This document shows, piece after piece, positions 35,163-42,804 of a DNA stretch of 64,000 nt. The notes beneath the pieces are model-generated. The model did not search any database. It worked only from the letters and a program-made list of their open reading frames with translations, and was not told the DNA's origin. The DNA is from Desulfovibrio sp. Its GTDB lineage: Bacteria; Desulfobacterota; Desulfovibrionia; Desulfovibrionales; Desulfovibrionaceae. Where the stretch lies: contig JACQYS010000017.1 in the NCBI GenBank assembly GCA_016208105.1, positions 124,001 to 188,000 on the forward strand. Reading direction: 5' to 3'. The translations under genes were made by a program, and so were the position numbers. Each line of letters opens with the position of its first letter. The stretch's first letter is position 1.

Positions 35163-35513
35163 GTGGAAAAAGTTTTGGTGAAGCTGGCTAAGCAGCTCAA
35201 CAACTACGACGAGGCATCGCTCACGAGCCTGTGGGAACGCTACGCCGACCAGGTGAAGCGTTTCGAGCCGTCCAAACGCTGGGAAGAGGCGGTGCTCATC
35301 CTCTCCATGATCCAGGCCATCCGCTTCAAGAACCAGCTCTTCAACCTGAACTGGTCCGAGGGAAGAACCCCGGGAGAATCACCTCCCCCTAAAGCCATCA
35401 TCGAGGCGGTTCCCCACCTGCCCGCGTCCGCTCCGCAGCATCAGGCCAAACCCAAGACGAAGGGCAAGGTCCTCAACTTCAAGGCAAAAGAGGAACACGG
35501 CCCTACGGAGTAG
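35163..35513 (+). CDS. Small unknown protein
   Basis: A 116-residue soluble protein I do not recognise. Residues 1-60 are predicted helical (LVKLAKQLNNYDEASLTSLW...EEAVLILSMIQAIRFK). The rest is Pro/Lys-rich and probably disordered (PPPKAI, PASAPQHQAKPKTKGK). GTG at 35163 has GGAGGAA just upstream, which supports translation. It is divergent from purH and overlaps the convergent methyltransferase gene by 11 bases. Confidence 0.7.
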   Translation: MEKVLVKLAKQLNNYDEASLTSLWERYADQVKRFEPSKRWEEAVLILSMIQAIRFKNQLFNLNWSEGRTPGESPPPKAIIEAVPHLPASAPQHQAKPKTKGKVLNFKAKEEHGPTE

Positions 35514-36483
35514 GTTCCGGCATTCCGAACTCGCCCAGTTTGTCCGTGGCTTCATCCGGCTCCGGAGCGAAATTGGGGAACTCCTCCTTGTCCAACAAAA
35601 CCCAGGTCAGCTCGTGCTTGTTGTTGAAGAGATGCACCAGACGCGATCCTGGGAATGCCCAGAACTTGGCCGCGGTCTCGTGATCGGTCGGTCCCTGGAA
35701 TTTGAGGGTGCACACGAAGTTGCGCACCTTGCCGAAGGTGCGCCAGCGGTCCACCAGGCGCCACAGCCTGTCCGGATAGCAGGCCACGTCGCAAAAAAAC
35801 CAGTCCACCTCCCCCACTTCTCGCGGGTCGAGCGCGAATGCGGAGAGCATGCGAAAGTCCACATTGGGCATGGCGTCTATGCGCGGGTCAAGCTCCGCCT
35901 TGTCCACGGTGAGCACCTTGCACCCCAGGCTGGCCAGCACCCAGGACCATCCGCCGGGGCTTCCCCCCATGTCCAAACAGAAGCTGTCGGGCTTGGGAGC
36001 GGCTTCGAGAAGGGTGAAAAGCTCCCAGAGCTTGAGATAGGCCCGGTTGGGAGGGTCCTTCTTGTTCTCCAGAAACTGAATTTCGCCGTGCGGGAAGGGG
36101 CTGGAGCAGGCGGGTGAGGCCACGATCACGTCGCGCTCCAAAAGCGTCCAGGCCCCGAGCGGAGCCCTGGGCGGTGGGGTGCCGATGACCACGGGCTTGG
36201 GCTTTACCGCCGGCAACTGTTCTTCGATGAGTCTGGCCCGCCGGTTGTGCCGCACGGACCACAGCGACCAGTTGCGCTGCAGGGCTTTTAATTTATTGGC
36301 CCCGTCGCTGATGGATTCTATCTGGATGCGTTGCGGGTTGAGCCATATGTTCTGAGCCCAGGCCACCGGACGCGGCGGGCCCGGAGCGAAGACCAGACGG
36401 TCCACGACCTCGGCCACGTCGCCAAGCTCGTACACGAGTTCGTTGGTGAATCCCCTGGGGGCGAGATAGACTGTGAATTCCAT
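35503..36483 (-). CDS. FtsJ/RlmM-like RNA ribose methyltransferase
   Basis: A 326-residue SAM-dependent methyltransferase with the RrmJ fold. The N-terminal 150 residues suggest an RNA-binding part as in RlmM, which 2'-O-methylates 23S rRNA C2498. The SAM loop CLDMGGSPGGWSW, the acidic VDKAELD, a CDVA strand and the catalytic LKFQG lysine make the K-D-K-E set plausible. ATG 36483 is chosen because the longer frame runs into a family A repeat. The only GGAGG lies in that repeat, 13 bases upstream. Exact target unproven. Confidence 0.85.
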   Translation of the reverse strand: MEFTVYLAPRGFTNELVYELGDVAEVVDRLVFAPGPPRPVAWAQNIWLNPQRIQIESISDGANKLKALQRNWSLWSVRHNRRARLIEEQLPAVKPKPVVIGTPPPRAPLGAWTLLERDVIVASPACSSPFPHGEIQFLENKKDPPNRAYLKLWELFTLLEAAPKPDSFCLDMGGSPGGWSWVLASLGCKVLTVDKAELDPRIDAMPNVDFRMLSAFALDPREVGEVDWFFCDVACYPDRLWRLVDRWRTFGKVRNFVCTLKFQGPTDHETAAKFWAFPGSRLVHLFNNKHELTWVLLDKEEFPNFAPEPDEATDKLGEFGMPEPTP

Positions 36484-36494
36484 GAGAATGAAGC

Positions 36495-36534
36495 TGCCTC
36501 CGGCGGCCAAAGGAACTTCGTTCCTTTGGAATCC
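36495..36534 (-). repeat. Family A hairpin repeat (copy 6)
   Basis: TGCCTCCGGCGG is followed by a perfect ten-base hairpin (CCAAAGGAAC and complement, loop TTC) and GGAATCC on the plus strand. Located just before the methyltransferase start, with GGAGG on the coding strand. Confidence 0.85.
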
Positions 36535-36868
36535 TATATTGCTACGCGCTCACAGCGGACAGCCCATTATGGGCGGCCTGCCTATCCTGCCCGCAGAGCA
36601 CCCGCCGGGTCAAGGAAGTCCCATCTTTACGGAACATGCCCTCAGAATACCCGGCCGTCAGTTCGCCGTATTTCGTTGACAACACTGGTGGGGTTTTTTA
36701 CGCAAAAAAGCCTTTTGTGAAAGGGCTAACTTACGGGGCCGATCGCGGCGCCCGACGACAATCAAATCGCAGAGGTTCTGGGGAGCATCTTCCTCAGGCA
36801 TGTCCAGGGCTTATGCCCTGGAGCAGGTTCGGGAAAAGGTCCCCGGGCTTCGACCTCTTGGAGGCTCA
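36535..36868. other. Divergent intergenic region before purA
   Basis: About 330 bases with no gene I can support. TTGACA at 36676-36681 could be a -35 box for purA, but the -10 position is poor. A small hairpin CCAGGGCttatGCCCTGG lies at 36804-36821, of the family C type, 48 bases before purA. GGAGG at 36860-36864 is the purA ribosome binding site. Confidence 0.45.
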
Positions 36869-38149
36869 ATGGCTGGCATGGTGGTTCACGGCGCCCAATG
36901 GGGCGACGAGGGCAAGGGCAAGATCGTCGACCTTCTCACGGAGAAGGTAAGCCTTATCGTCAGGTTCCACGGCGGCAACAATGCGGGCCACACCCTGGTG
37001 GTGGGCGGCGAGAAGACCGTTCTGCACCTCATCCCCTCCGGCATTCTGCACCAGGGGAAACGCTGCGTCATCGGCGCGGGAGTGGTGCTCGACCCCGAGG
37101 TGTTCCTGATGGAGGCGGACAAGCTCGCCGCCAAAGGCGTGGACATGTCTCCGGCCAGGCTGGCCGTGAGCTATCGCACCCACGTCATCATGCCATACCA
37201 CAAGCTGCTTGACGCCGCCCGGGAAACCGCCAAGGCCGGGGGCAAGATCGGCACCACCGGCCGCGGCATCGGCCCCTGCTACGAAGATAAGGCCTCGCGC
37301 GTGGGCATCCGCGCCGGGGATTTCCTGGACGAGGCATTGCTGGCCGACAAGGTGAAGCATGCCCTGGACGAGAAAAACGCCTTGTTTGCAGGCCTTTACG
37401 GCATGAAGCCTTTGGACCACGCCACGGTGATGGCCGAACTTCTGCCCTTGGCCAGGCGCATAGTCCCCTATCTGGCTGACGTGTCCGCACTGGTCCAGGA
37501 TTCCCTGACCTCCGGCTCTGGAGTGCTTTTCGAAGGCGCCCAGGGGACCCATCTGGACATCGACCACGGCACCTACCCCTTCGTAACCTCCTCCTGTTGT
37601 TTGACAAGCAACGCCGCCGCAGGGGCCGGATGCTCTCCCAAGGATCTTGGCGACATCATTTCCGTGGTGAAGGCCTACACCACCCGCGTGGGTTCCGGGC
37701 AGTTCCCCACGGAGTTGACCTGCGCCCAGGGCGAACACCTGCAGTCCGTGGGCGCCGAGTTCGGAGCCACCACGGGGCGAAAGCGCCGCTGCGGCTGGCT
37801 GGACATGGTGCTCCTGCGCGAGGCCGTGCGCTTAAACGGCACCACGGGCCTGGCCGTCACCAAGCTCGACGTGCTGGGCGGCCTGGACTCGCTTCAGATC
37901 TGCACATCCTACCGCTACGAAGGCAAAGACATTCTCTACCCGCCCCAGCGCGAAGGGGCCCTGGCCCATGTGACCCCCAACTACGAGACCCTGCCGGGCT
38001 GGAAGGAGGACGTCACGTCCTGCCGCTCCTGGGACGATCTGCCCAAGGCGGCGCGTGACTACCTCACCAGGGTGGAAGAGCTTTCCGGAGCCCCGGTGCG
38101 CATCATCTCCGTGGGGCCGGACCGGGCGCAGACCATCTATAAGGGATAG
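36869..38149 (+). CDS. purA: Adenylosuccinate synthetase
   Basis: A 426-residue enzyme joining IMP and aspartate with GTP to give adenylosuccinate, the first committed step to AMP. Typical sites are [13 protein letters not shown] (P-loop with catalytic Asp), [10 protein letters not shown] (catalytic His), [27 protein letters not shown], and [15 protein letters not shown] 36869 with GGAGG upstream is chosen; in-frame upstream starts lie in the leader hairpin. holB follows after three bases, probably in the same operon. Confidence 0.97.
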   Translation: MAGMVVHGAQWGDEGKGKIVDLLTEKVSLIVRFHGGNNAGHTLVVGGEKTVLHLIPSGILHQGKRCVIGAGVVLDPEVFLMEADKLAAKGVDMSPARLAVSYRTHVIMPYHKLLDAARETAKAGGKIGTTGRGIGPCYEDKASRVGIRAGDFLDEALLADKVKHALDEKNALFAGLYGMKPLDHATVMAELLPLARRIVPYLADVSALVQDSLTSGSGVLFEGAQGTHLDIDHGTYPFVTSSCCLTSNAAAGAGCSPKDLGDIISVVKAYTTRVGSGQFPTELTCAQGEHLQSVGAEFGATTGRKRRCGWLDMVLLREAVRLNGTTGLAVTKLDVLGGLDSLQICTSYRYEGKDILYPPQREGALAHVTPNYETLPGWKEDVTSCRSWDDLPKAARDYLTRVEELSGAPVRIISVGPDRAQTIYKG

Positions 38150-38152
38150 ACC

Positions 38153-39010
38153 ATGGACGCCGCCTTTTTCGGGCTTTCCCCCCGCCAGGACCCGGCGAGG
38201 CGGCGACTGGACCAGCTGGCGGACAATCCTCCCCAGGTGCTTGTGCTGGAGGGGGGGACCGCCACCGACCGCGAAGCGGCCGCCCTCTACTATGCCGCGG
38301 CATTGAGCTGCAGCGAGACCGGCGCTTGCGGAGCGTGTGACTGCTGCACCCAGGTCAGGGACAGGGTCTATATGGACCTTGTTTTCCTGGACGGCAGCGA
38401 GCAGTCCATCAAGGTGGACGACATCCGCGAAGTTCGCTCCAAAGTGGGGGAGCCGCCGCGTGGCCCCGGCCACCGGGTGGTGATTCTCACCGAAGCCCAG
38501 GGCCTTACCCCGGCAGCGGCGAACGCGCTGCTCAAATCCATGGAAGAACCCAGGCCAGGCAACTGTTTCGTTCTGTTGGCCCCCCAGAGGGAGCGTCTTC
38601 TTCCCACCCTGGTCTCCCGATCCTGGACCCTTACCCTGGCCTGGCCCGATGCCGGGGAAGCTCAAACCCCTGACGAGAAGCGGTCAGCTGCGGAATGGCT
38701 GGAAGCCCTGGAACACTTTTGGCGCACCGGCCTTGGTCTTTTCGCCCTCACAGGCACCAAAGGAAAAATCACCCGCAACACGGCCCAGCATGTAATCCTG
38801 GCTCTGTCCAAAGAACTTGCCGACGTCCTGGCGGAGAGGTCCACGTCCAGCCTGGGTTCATTTCTCCTCGAGCGTTTGGGCCTACCGGGCCTGCGCCGTC
38901 TGGATCTTCTCCTGGAGAGTTCCCAGGAGATCCTGGTGGGACAGGTGAATCCGACTCTCACCCTGGAGTGGTTCGCCACCCGCGTTGCCTTGTGGGTACG
39001 CAGACAATGA
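38153..39010 (+). CDS. holB: DNA polymerase III delta-prime subunit
   Basis: A 285-residue clamp-loader subunit. The AAA+ fold is seen in VLVLEGGTATDRE at the P-loop position, without the GKT needed for ATP, as usual for delta-prime. The Cys-rich zinc segment CGACDCC follows, then ALLKSMEEPRPGNCFVLL and the SRSW sensor-type motif. The C-terminal helical domain contacts other clamp-loader subunits. It starts three bases after purA and so depends on its promoter and translation. Confidence 0.88.
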   Translation: MDAAFFGLSPRQDPARRRLDQLADNPPQVLVLEGGTATDREAAALYYAAALSCSETGACGACDCCTQVRDRVYMDLVFLDGSEQSIKVDDIREVRSKVGEPPRGPGHRVVILTEAQGLTPAAANALLKSMEEPRPGNCFVLLAPQRERLLPTLVSRSWTLTLAWPDAGEAQTPDEKRSAAEWLEALEHFWRTGLGLFALTGTKGKITRNTAQHVILALSKELADVLAERSTSSLGSFLLERLGLPGLRRLDLLLESSQEILVGQVNPTLTLEWFATRVALWVRRQ

Positions 39011-39353
39011 ATGAAACTATGAACAATATGCTGTGCATAATTTGTTCGTAACTTCATTAATCCTTTGTTTTCATGCTTTGATTCTTCCGCCCTTTTTTTT
39101 GTGATGCAGTCTTGACCGATCGATTCGCGATCGGACATCATTCATTCGATGCTCCAAGCTTTTTCCCGCTTCTTTCACAGTGGCGTGTTCCTTTTCCATT
39201 GTTTGTCCTGTCCCAACTCATTTCTCTCGCGTAGTTGAAAAAATAATTTTTTGAAAAATCAGGGACACAACAAAAAAATTCTTCAACCCCCTGTTCATTA
39301 TTTCCGTTAGAGAGTATGTTGGAAACGAAAATCCGTAAAAGGACGTTCATTCC
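39011..39353 (+). other. AT-richer intergenic region before the binding-protein gene
   Basis: 343 bases without a supportable gene and visibly lower in GC than the neighbourhood. It holds a perfect inverted repeat, CCGATCG-5-CGATCGG at 39116-39134, a T8 run at 39093-39100, and A/T tracts (GAAAAAATAATTTTTTG) around 39237-39255. A promoter for the downstream pair is expected here; I cannot fix -10/-35 boxes. Confidence 0.5.
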
Positions 39354-40514
39354 GTGCGTATCCTCTTGTTGTTTATCCTGGCCGCCACTGCCGCCCTTGT
39401 CGCCGGAGCTCAGGCCGTGCAAACGGACAGCCCCGTCAGGGTGGGAGTATCAGCGAGCTTGAGCGGCGAGTACGGTTCATCAGGCGATATGTACGAGAAG
39501 GGCCTCAGAATCTGGGTGGCGGAGGTGAACTCCAGGGGGGGCATCTTGGGCCGCAAGGTTGAGCTGGTGGTAAAAGACGACGCTTCGGATCTGGCAAAGA
39601 CCGCCGCTGCCTACGCTGATTTCATCGCCAAGAAGGAAGTCGACCTGCTCCTTGGTCCGGACAACACGTTCCTGGTTTTGGCCATCATCCCAACCCTTGA
39701 AGAATCCCAAACCCCCTGCGTGTTCCCTGTTGGCGCCTCGGACGCCTTATGGAAGAGCGGCAAGGGCCTGTCCTTCGGGGTTCAGTCCCCCCTGTCTGAA
39801 TGGTCGGCCGGTTTTTTCGAACTCATCTCCAAAGCAGGGCTCGAACAGGTGGCGCTGCTTGTGGCGGACCACCCCATGAGCGCTGCCGTGCTGGAAAACT
39901 CAACCAAATGGTCCAAACGTTACGGGCTGGAGTTGGCCATGAAGGTTTCCACGGGGGTCAAAGGCCTCCCGGGGGCTTTGCACCAGATCACCAGGGTCAA
40001 ACCAGACGCAGTGGCAGTGTGGGGCAGCCAGGAAGGCTGTGCCGAGGCCGTTCGCCTGCTCAGGCGGTCCACCTGGAAACCCAAAGCCATCTACATTTCC
40101 TCCAGCCAGGGAATCAACAAGGCCCTCCGCGACCTTTCCAGCCGCGAGATGGACGGCACTTTCACCACCGTCCCCTGGGAGATCCGAATCGCCAAGGCCT
40201 TCCCGGGCGGGGAAGCGTTCGTGGAACGGTTCCGGAGCGCCTACCGGCAAGACCCCGACTCCATGGCGGCTTCATCCTATGCCGGAGGCCAGATTCTTGA
40301 GGCAGCGGTGGCCAAGGCACAATCTCTGGACAAAAACAAAATCAGGCAGTCTCTGACCGGGCTGGAAACCGTTACCATCCTGGGCCGCTACGGAGTGGAC
40401 CCGTCCGGCATGCAACTGCGCCAGTTCCCTCTCACGCTTCAATGGCAAAAAGGCAAACGGGAGATTGTCTGGCCCGATGAAATGCGTACGGCCAAACCGG
40501 CCATTGCGAGGTAG
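39354..40514 (+). CDS. Periplasmic ABC-type substrate-binding protein (LivJ-like)
   Basis: A 386-residue type I periplasmic binding protein of the branched-chain amino acid/amide class. The signal peptide is residues 1-21 (LLLFILAATAALVAGAQA). The mature protein begins VRVGVSASLSGEYGSSGDMYEKG, followed by VNSRGGILGRKVELVVKDD, both typical. No permease or ATPase gene is near. A hybrid histidine kinase starts three bases after the stop, so this protein probably presents a ligand to that kinase. GTG start with AAAAGGA 11 bases upstream. The ligand is unknown. Confidence 0.88.
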   Translation: MRILLLFILAATAALVAGAQAVQTDSPVRVGVSASLSGEYGSSGDMYEKGLRIWVAEVNSRGGILGRKVELVVKDDASDLAKTAAAYADFIAKKEVDLLLGPDNTFLVLAIIPTLEESQTPCVFPVGASDALWKSGKGLSFGVQSPLSEWSAGFFELISKAGLEQVALLVADHPMSAAVLENSTKWSKRYGLELAMKVSTGVKGLPGALHQITRVKPDAVAVWGSQEGCAEAVRLLRRSTWKPKAIYISSSQGINKALRDLSSREMDGTFTTVPWEIRIAKAFPGGEAFVERFRSAYRQDPDSMAASSYAGGQILEAAVAKAQSLDKNKIRQSLTGLETVTILGRYGVDPSGMQLRQFPLTLQWQKGKREIVWPDEMRTAKPAIAR

Positions 40515-40517
40515 CAC

Positions 40518-42776
40518 GTGCTCAACCGCCTTTCGGTCCGCCTGGCCCTGCCCGTCATCGTCGGGGTGCTCCTCTTGTGGGGATTCCTCACGATCTTCGT
40601 GCTCGGTGCCATTTCCCGGTTCGCCCACGAACGCACCGAACGCGACCTGAAAAGCTACGGCCGAGAGATATCAGACATTCTGGGCAACACGTACGACCAC
40701 TTGGCCAGTTCCGGAAAACTCTCGGACCCGTCTGAAGTACGGGTAACCAAGGCCAGGGCCCTTTCCCGGCTGGAAAAATACCTGCGCCTCACCGACATCA
40801 AGGCGGTCCTCACGGATGCCGAGGGCGCCGTGCTGCTGAGCCATGGGCTGGACTCCCCGGACAAGCTGCCCGCGCTCCCACTGGAAACGCAAAAACTGGT
40901 TTTGGCGGACATCGGCGGGCTGAAGTTTAACACCTACCAGTTGGAGTTCAGCCTCTGGAAATGGCGCGTGATTCTGGTGGAGAATCCCAGCGACTACGAG
41001 CAGCTGTCCGGCAGTATCCGTCACATGTACCTGGGCGCAGGCGGTCTTCTGGTCCTGGCTCTGGCGGGATTTTTGTACTTCTCGCAGCGGACGGTTTCCC
41101 GCCCGGTTGCGCTCATCGCCCGGGCCTTGAAACAGGGTGAACGGCCCGCCTACTCCGGAGTCGAAGAGTTTGCCTCGCTGGCACGTTCCATCCGAGAGAT
41201 GATGGAGTCCCTGGACGAACGCGAACGTCTCGTGCGGGTGAGCCGCACATGGTACCGCCAGATGTTCGAGTCGGCCCCGGTCATGATGTTCTCGCTGGCC
41301 CCGAACGGCTGGTTCAGCGATGTCAACCGCAGCCTGTGCGACCAGACCGGCTTTTCCAGGGAAAAACTGGTCTCCACACCAGCCACAGAAGTCCTCGCCG
41401 TGGATCGCGACCGCCTGGAGCAGCTGTGGGTGGGCATGCCTTTACGGCGGCTCCCGGCCGAATTGCGTACCGCCCAGGGTCGAACCAGACAGATACTCCT
41501 CGATGCGCTGCTCACCGAAGACCCTTCGGGCGAGCGTGTGGTTCTTGCCGTGGCCATCGACATAACCGAACAGCTCAAGACCCAGCGCGAGCTCGTCGCA
41601 GCCAAGGAGGCAGCCGAGGAGGCCAACCTCGCCAAAAGCGAATTCCTGGCCAACGTGAGCCACGAAATCCGCACCCCTTTAAACGGCGTTTTAGGCATGC
41701 TCCAGCTCCTGGAGAAAACCCATCTCGACACACGCCAGCAGGGATGGGTGAAAAACGCCCTGGACTGCGGCCGGTCGCTCCTGACCCTTTTGGGAGACAT
41801 CCTCGACCTCTCCAGCCTGGAGTCGGGAGGCCAGCAGTGCAGTCTGACTCCTTTCGCCCCGGCGGACATCCTGGCCGAGATCGCCCAGCTCTATTTGCGG
41901 CAAGCCCAGGCCAAGTCCGTAAGACTCACTGTGGAATCCGATGCCGATTTGCCGCGTACGTTCATGGGCGATGGAGGGAGGCTTCGCCAGGTGCTGTTCA
42001 ACCTGGTGGGCAACGGCGTGAAGTTCACCGAAAACGGCACGGTGACTCTGAGAGTGGATGGCGTGCAACAGAACAAGTTCGGGGTTTCCACTCTTCTGTT
42101 CGCCGTGGAGGATACGGGCATAGGCATCGACAGCCACAAACTCGGCAAGGTCTTCGAGCCTTTCACCCAGGCGGACGGTTCCCATACCAGGCTCTACCAG
42201 GGAGCCGGACTCGGGCTTGCCCTGGTGAAGCGCTTGGTGACCCTGTGGGGAGGCACCCTTGGCATAGACACCGAACCCGGAGCAGGCACAACCGTGTTCT
42301 TCTCCATGCCCGTGCGCGTCGCCCCCATGGGGACCGAAGCCCCCATGCAGGCCCCAGCTCATCCGGGAGCGATCTTGCCTGGTTCCCGGGTGCTATTGGC
42401 CGAGGACGACCCCATAAACACCGTGATGACAATGGATATGCTTGAAAGCCTGGGCTACCGGGCCACAATAGTGGAAAACGGAGCCGAAGCGTTGAAGGCC
42501 TTGGCCCAGGAGGATTTCGACTGTCTGATCATGGACATCCAGATGCCCAAGATGGACGGCATGGCCGCCACGAAAGCCATCCGCACGGCTCCGGCCCTGG
42601 GCGACAAGGCGCGAATCCCCATCATCGCGCTCACTGCTCACGCCCTTCCGGGTGACCGCGAGCGTTTCCTGGCCGCTGGCATGGACGACTACCTGGCCAA
42701 GCCCGTGGAATTCGTGGACCTGGCCGGGGTGCTGGCCCGGGCCATGGGCAAGCCCTGGCGGCAACGACCCACCTGA
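40518..42776 (+). CDS. Hybrid histidine kinase (PAS-HisKA-HATPase-receiver)
   Basis: A 752-residue membrane sensor kinase. One helix lies near residues 8-30, an approximately 140-residue periplasmic domain follows, and a second helix (MYLGAGGLLVLALAGFLYF) lies near 170-190 with a HAMP-like segment. Next come a PAS domain (about 240-355), HisKA with phospho-acceptor SHEIRTPLNG, an ATPase domain (VGNGVKFTENG, DTGIGID, GAGLGLALVK) and a receiver domain with Asp in LIMDIQMPKMDG and Lys in YLAKPVE. GTG start with GAGG upstream. No separate regulator gene is nearby. Confidence 0.92.
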   Translation: MLNRLSVRLALPVIVGVLLLWGFLTIFVLGAISRFAHERTERDLKSYGREISDILGNTYDHLASSGKLSDPSEVRVTKARALSRLEKYLRLTDIKAVLTDAEGAVLLSHGLDSPDKLPALPLETQKLVLADIGGLKFNTYQLEFSLWKWRVILVENPSDYEQLSGSIRHMYLGAGGLLVLALAGFLYFSQRTVSRPVALIARALKQGERPAYSGVEEFASLARSIREMMESLDERERLVRVSRTWYRQMFESAPVMMFSLAPNGWFSDVNRSLCDQTGFSREKLVSTPATEVLAVDRDRLEQLWVGMPLRRLPAELRTAQGRTRQILLDALLTEDPSGERVVLAVAIDITEQLKTQRELVAAKEAAEEANLAKSEFLANVSHEIRTPLNGVLGMLQLLEKTHLDTRQQGWVKNALDCGRSLLTLLGDILDLSSLESGGQQCSLTPFAPADILAEIAQLYLRQAQAKSVRLTVESDADLPRTFMGDGGRLRQVLFNLVGNGVKFTENGTVTLRVDGVQQNKFGVSTLLFAVEDTGIGIDSHKLGKVFEPFTQADGSHTRLYQGAGLGLALVKRLVTLWGGTLGIDTEPGAGTTVFFSMPVRVAPMGTEAPMQAPAHPGAILPGSRVLLAEDDPINTVMTMDMLESLGYRATIVENGAEALKALAQEDFDCLIMDIQMPKMDGMAATKAIRTAPALGDKARIPIIALTAHALPGDRERFLAAGMDDYLAKPVEFVDLAGVLARAMGKPWRQRPT

Positions 42777-42804
42777 CCTCTACCAAAAGGCCTACAAAAC
42801 GTTT

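Noticed and set aside
36636-36950. A 104-codon frame upstream of and overlapping purA
   Set aside because: It runs through a hairpin and out of frame into purA, with no Shine-Dalgarno or domain; treated as leader sequence.
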